In this document: positions 61,021 through 64,000 of the stretch, piece after piece
How the letters are laid out: each line of letters begins with the position of its first letter
How positions within the stretch are numbered: position 1 is the first letter of the stretch
From: JBJXGV01 sp046160485
Lineage (GTDB): Bacteria; Orphanbacterota; Orphanbacteria; JBJXGV01
Assembly: GCA_046160485.1 (NCBI GenBank)
Contig: JBJXGV010000009.1
Coordinates: 62,001-126,000, forward strand
DNA length: 64,000 nt
Reading direction: 5' to 3'
Translations under genes and position numbers: made by a program
The notes under the pieces: generated by a model
What the model saw: only the letters and a program-made list of their open reading frames with translations
Told to the model about the DNA's origin: nothing
The model's database searches: none

Positions 61021-63715
61021 TTTTCGGCGTCGCGCCGTTCTGAGCCTGCTCCTCGCCTTGCTGTTCATCACGCGCGCGCGCGACGGTGTCGCCGTTGTTT
61101 GTCCGGCGGAAGCAAACCGGGACGCGATCGCGTTCTTCTACCGAAGCAACCCAACGGATACATACTGCGACGCGGTCGTTGAAAGTACTGTCGTTGAGGT
61201 TCTGCGCGGACGTGGCTATGAGCTTGATGACCTGTTCGAAGACGCTGCCCCGGACCCCGACAACGGGATTCCACCGGTCATCACTCTGTCGCACCTCAGA
61301 ACTGCGATTAACGGAATGGGTGTGGCCTACCTTTCGACGCACGGATTTGGTTCACATCCCGAAATTGTGTACGGAAACGACACAATTCCCGCCTCGCCTG
61401 GGGGTGACCCGGGCGTCGAAACATACAAGAACTTCTCAGACGCGCAGCTCGCCGCTATCAACTACATCGCGTCCCAAGGATATCGAGTCACGGATTTCAT
61501 AATCGCCGAGGTCGACGCGAATACGAGCTTCATCTTTCTCAACCGTAACCCCGTCACTGATTATCTGAATACTATGGCACAAAACTCATTGCTCTACTTC
61601 GAAAGCTCATGGAGCACGTTCATGGCGGGCAACTGGAATAGCGCTGCAGCGCTCATTGGATACGACTATTCTCCTACTTGGTCGTTGGGTTGTCCGGAAA
61701 CGCAAGAGATCTGGCGTCGTCTTGCGTGCCTGACCGGTTCGTATCCAGATGTCGGGCATGCAGTCTCTGGGCTCACGGTGCAGACGGGCGCTAACTCCAA
61801 CCTTGATGTTGCACTACGTTGCGACATCGGCTGTCGCAACGAGGCCACGTTCTATGTTAACCCTGCCGCAACGACGGACTCCGCAAGTGGGGATGTACTC
61901 GTGAGCTTCCAGACGGACGGTGAATCCGGTTCTCTCAGTCACACTCTTCGTGGGTTTCCATCCTTCACAGCGTATCCGGATACAGCCGAGACGCTCGCCG
62001 TGCTCTCCGCCATGGGCGCTCCCAACATTGTTTGCGGCTACTCTGAAGTAGTAGAAGGAGGTTATGCGGTCTATGACATCGTTGAAGAGGGTGCCGACGG
62101 AAGCCGTACGGGATCTGGCGCTCTGATCGTCAACAAGGAGCCGGCGCTCGCGGTCAGTGATACTTGTGTTGCTCGCGAGCCCACAATCGACGAGGCTTCG
62201 GGGCAAGCGTACTGGTACCGCCATGGCGCTTTCAGCCTCTACGAGCCCGGAAAGCGCGACTGGGGAAAGCCGGGCACGCCTGCGGGAGCGCTAACGACGG
62301 AATGCACGGATTGCGCAGACTATCTCGTCTACGTGCACCATACGTCCACAGCGACGGCCGACACAATTCTGGCCATGGTCGTTGATTCTCTTGAAAGCCA
62401 AGGCCTCGACGCCGCCGGTCTTCGAGTGCCCTGGAACAACTTGAGCTGGGTGCGCGCGCCACTGTCTGCTCTTCGAGCGACGAACGCTGCGTGGAATGCA
62501 AGTGCGGGGGACAGCCTTCGCCTCTATCCGGTTGACCCTGGGCCAACACTACTTATTATCGGGGACGCGCAACCGCCGCTAATGCCTCCCATCGCCTTTC
62601 CCAACAACGGGCAGTGTGGCGTCAACCTCTGCCACAGTTACCTACTAGCCGGCGATTTGAACAACGACTCCATACCAGATTGTCCGGTTGAAGTGGTTCC
62701 GGCGAGCGATCTGGCAGAAGCGCATCGCGCGATCGTTGCAGCCGTCGATTTTAACCGGGGGTTCTTCATCGACGATGATCGCAATGGTCTATTCATCGGC
62801 AACGATGGAGTGAACGGGTGGGAAGGGAGCCCTTGGGTCATGGATTATATCTCGGACACAGCTGTCCTTGCGCGCGTGCACGGCATTGAGTCCGATTTAC
62901 TATATGTGACGTCTCCGTATGAGCCGACGGATAGCCTGTTTCGCGTTGATGTGCGTACGCGAATCAACGCGGGGGTCATAGAAGGATGGATGATCGGCGG
63001 CATCACGGGCTACCGATGGTGGCCAGGTTACTGCATTAGCTCTTTCCCTCCCATCGGCGTCGAAGCACTGACGACAAAGCAACGAATGACTATCTGGGCG
63101 CCAGGGTGTCATATGGGTTATGTAGGCGCAGTCGGCACCATCGAGCCAATTGTCGAGCAGATTCAGTTTAATGACATCAATAGAACTATGATGGCGGGCG
63201 GTGTGTTTCATTACGATAATGGGTACGAGATTAAGCATTTGCCCTGGGCGGAGATTCTTCGCGATGCCCGTTTCAGCGCGATGCCCGGCACATCGATTTC
63301 GAGAATTCACTATGACGCGGTTCAGGCCTGGTTCGACCAGTTTCCCGGAGACACATACGTCTTGAGTTCGGTCGCGTTCGGCCCGTATGTGATACCGCCC
63401 GATGTCGCGACTGGGTTGGAGCCACCGTCGCGATCGGAAAACGCTTCGGGTCTTACGGCGCTCGGCAATGTTGGGGAGAAGCCGACGTTTGTCTTCTCGC
63501 TCGCCAGCCAAGTGAGCGTGAGCCTGCGGGTCTTCGACGTCTCTGGGCGCGAGGTGACGATCGTACGCGAAGCCAGCTTGCCAGCCGGGAGGCATCAGTT
63601 CACCTGGTTTGGAAAGGACCGAACGGGACGGACGGTGGCGCCGGGAGTCTACTTCGGAGTGCTCATGACGAGCGAGGGGCGACGGGACGCCGCAAAGGTC
63701 GTGATCGTCCGGTAG
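61010..63715 (+). CDS. large secreted protein with clan-CD-peptidase-like blocks and FlgD-type tail
   Basis: 901 residues. Signal peptide to about residue 29. The first block (about 90-230) resembles caspase/gingipain folds: GVAYLSTHGFGSH carries an HG after hydrophobic residues, and SLLYFESSWSTFM stands where a catalytic Cys would be expected but has Ser. A second block (about 440-720) resembles gingipain-like C25 sequence: TLLIIGDAQPP, SYLLAGDLNNDSIPDCPVEVVPASDLAEA, and MTIWAPGCHMG with a Cys, while the expected His strand reads MIGGITGYRW without His-Gly. The last ~80 residues are a FlgD-Ig tail (VSLRVFDVSGREV, FTWFGKDRTG, GVYFGVLMTSEG). ATG 61010 has no clear site but is coupled to the previous gene. 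Confidence 0.7.
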   Translation: MQTNFRRRAVLSLLLALLFITRARDGVAVVCPAEANRDAIAFFYRSNPTDTYCDAVVESTVVEVLRGRGYELDDLFEDAAPDPDNGIPPVITLSHLRTAINGMGVAYLSTHGFGSHPEIVYGNDTIPASPGGDPGVETYKNFSDAQLAAINYIASQGYRVTDFIIAEVDANTSFIFLNRNPVTDYLNTMAQNSLLYFESSWSTFMAGNWNSAAALIGYDYSPTWSLGCPETQEIWRRLACLTGSYPDVGHAVSGLTVQTGANSNLDVALRCDIGCRNEATFYVNPAATTDSASGDVLVSFQTDGESGSLSHTLRGFPSFTAYPDTAETLAVLSAMGAPNIVCGYSEVVEGGYAVYDIVEEGADGSRTGSGALIVNKEPALAVSDTCVAREPTIDEASGQAYWYRHGAFSLYEPGKRDWGKPGTPAGALTTECTDCADYLVYVHHTSTATADTILAMVVDSLESQGLDAAGLRVPWNNLSWVRAPLSALRATNAAWNASAGDSLRLYPVDPGPTLLIIGDAQPPLMPPIAFPNNGQCGVNLCHSYLLAGDLNNDSIPDCPVEVVPASDLAEAHRAIVAAVDFNRGFFIDDDRNGLFIGNDGVNGWEGSPWVMDYISDTAVLARVHGIESDLLYVTSPYEPTDSLFRVDVRTRINAGVIEGWMIGGITGYRWWPGYCISSFPPIGVEALTTKQRMTIWAPGCHMGYVGAVGTIEPIVEQIQFNDINRTMMAGGVFHYDNGYEIKHLPWAEILRDARFSAMPGTSISRIHYDAVQAWFDQFPGDTYVLSSVAFGPYVIPPDVATGLEPPSRSENASGLTALGNVGEKPTFVFSLASQVSVSLRVFDVSGREVTIVREASLPAGRHQFTWFGKDRTGRTVAPGVYFGVLMTSEGRRDAAKVVIVR

Positions 63716-64000
63716 CAATAATCTGCTCTCCGCGGGCGCGGAGGAGCGGAGTGTGTGGACGGTCCGCGCGTATCTACACGCGCGCCATGGCGTTATCGAT
63801 CCTCAATGTCTCGCTGTTTCGATTGCCCAAATCGCCCATTTTTCACGTCAACAATCCCAACGACTTACGCGGTTCGATTTCGCAAATACCGGGGAGCCAG
63901 TCTTGCCTCGCAAGCGCATTAACCCCAATCAGTTACGCGATCTGTCCTCAAAAGTAGGCAGCGGACTATCTGTGTAAGGCGTTGCAGGAGCGCGATATAG
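63716..64000. other. window end, no gene supported
   Basis: Two overlapping plus-strand frames of about 70 codons are open from 63751 but have no ribosome site or recognisable motif. Confidence 0.35.

Noticed and set aside
27219..63986. Near-identical GTAAGGC(A/G)TTGCA at 27219-27231 and 63974-63986 as island attachment repeats
   Set aside because: One mismatch in 13 bases is expected by chance in 64 kb, the surroundings do not match, and the tRNA 3' end itself is not repeated.
1..64000. CRISPR arrays, insertion sequences and rRNA genes
   Set aside because: No regularly spaced direct repeats with spacers, no transposase with terminal inverted repeats and no rRNA sequence were found.

Overview
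The window is a stretch of a GC-rich Gram-negative chromosome. Lineage is inferred from gene content: FlgD-type C-terminal secretion tails, a GWxTD-domain protein, a DUF5916 barrel protein, an outer-membrane porin and lipoproteins together suggest the FCB side of the tree, for example a Candidatus Eisenbacteria-like or related metagenomic lineage. No rRNA or universal marker that would fix the taxonomy is present.

Positions 1 to about 27.2 kb look like ordinary chromosome. A membrane glycosyltransferase (cut by the window edge) is followed by a tightly packed plus-strand run (TfoX-like protein, methyltransferase, guanidinium-type SMR exporter, DUF4287/SRPBCC-like protein, FMN reductase, HflX, M28 peptidase). 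Next come an M56 sensor-type peptidase with its BlaI-type repressor, a DUF5916 barrel protein and SerB. From 13.4 to 20.5 kb a minus-strand metal locus holds a c-type di-heme oxidoreductase, a Rieske protein, a porin, a metal-binding lipoprotein, an ABC ATPase and two permeases that both carry winged-helix tails. A divergent DtxR/MntR-type repressor sits at its head. A GAF-PP2C phosphatase, a GWxTD protein, an OpcA-like protein and a YugP-type metallopeptidase follow. A tRNA-Asn(GUU) with its own promoter closes this part.

From 27.2 to 43.0 kb the DNA is less GC-biased and poor in recognisable genes: several membrane proteins of unknown function, a DUF805-SRPBCC fusion, a pRiA4b ORF-3-like protein, three secreted proteins with FlgD-like tails (one LamG protein, one 14-repeat propeller-like protein, one small protein) and dispersed hairpin repeats. 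This looks like a genomic island or long accessory region that begins at the tRNA.

From 43.0 to 56.1 kb lies a phage-like module. An 11-gene chain of overlapping genes runs from a SpoVG-like protein to a large serine recombinase and includes two DUF2924 proteins. It is preceded by a repeat-rich intergenic region (candidate origin or operator) and a TOPRIM/RecA-type primase-helicase. Divergent from these are a ParB-methyltransferase fusion, small ORFs, a zinc-finger-like protein and a large terminase. No portal, capsid or tail genes follow. Immediately next are an inhibitory-type serpin lipoprotein and a tyrosine recombinase. The right end (58.4 to 64 kb) has more secreted proteins, including a 901-residue protein with clan-CD-peptidase-like blocks and a FlgD-like tail.
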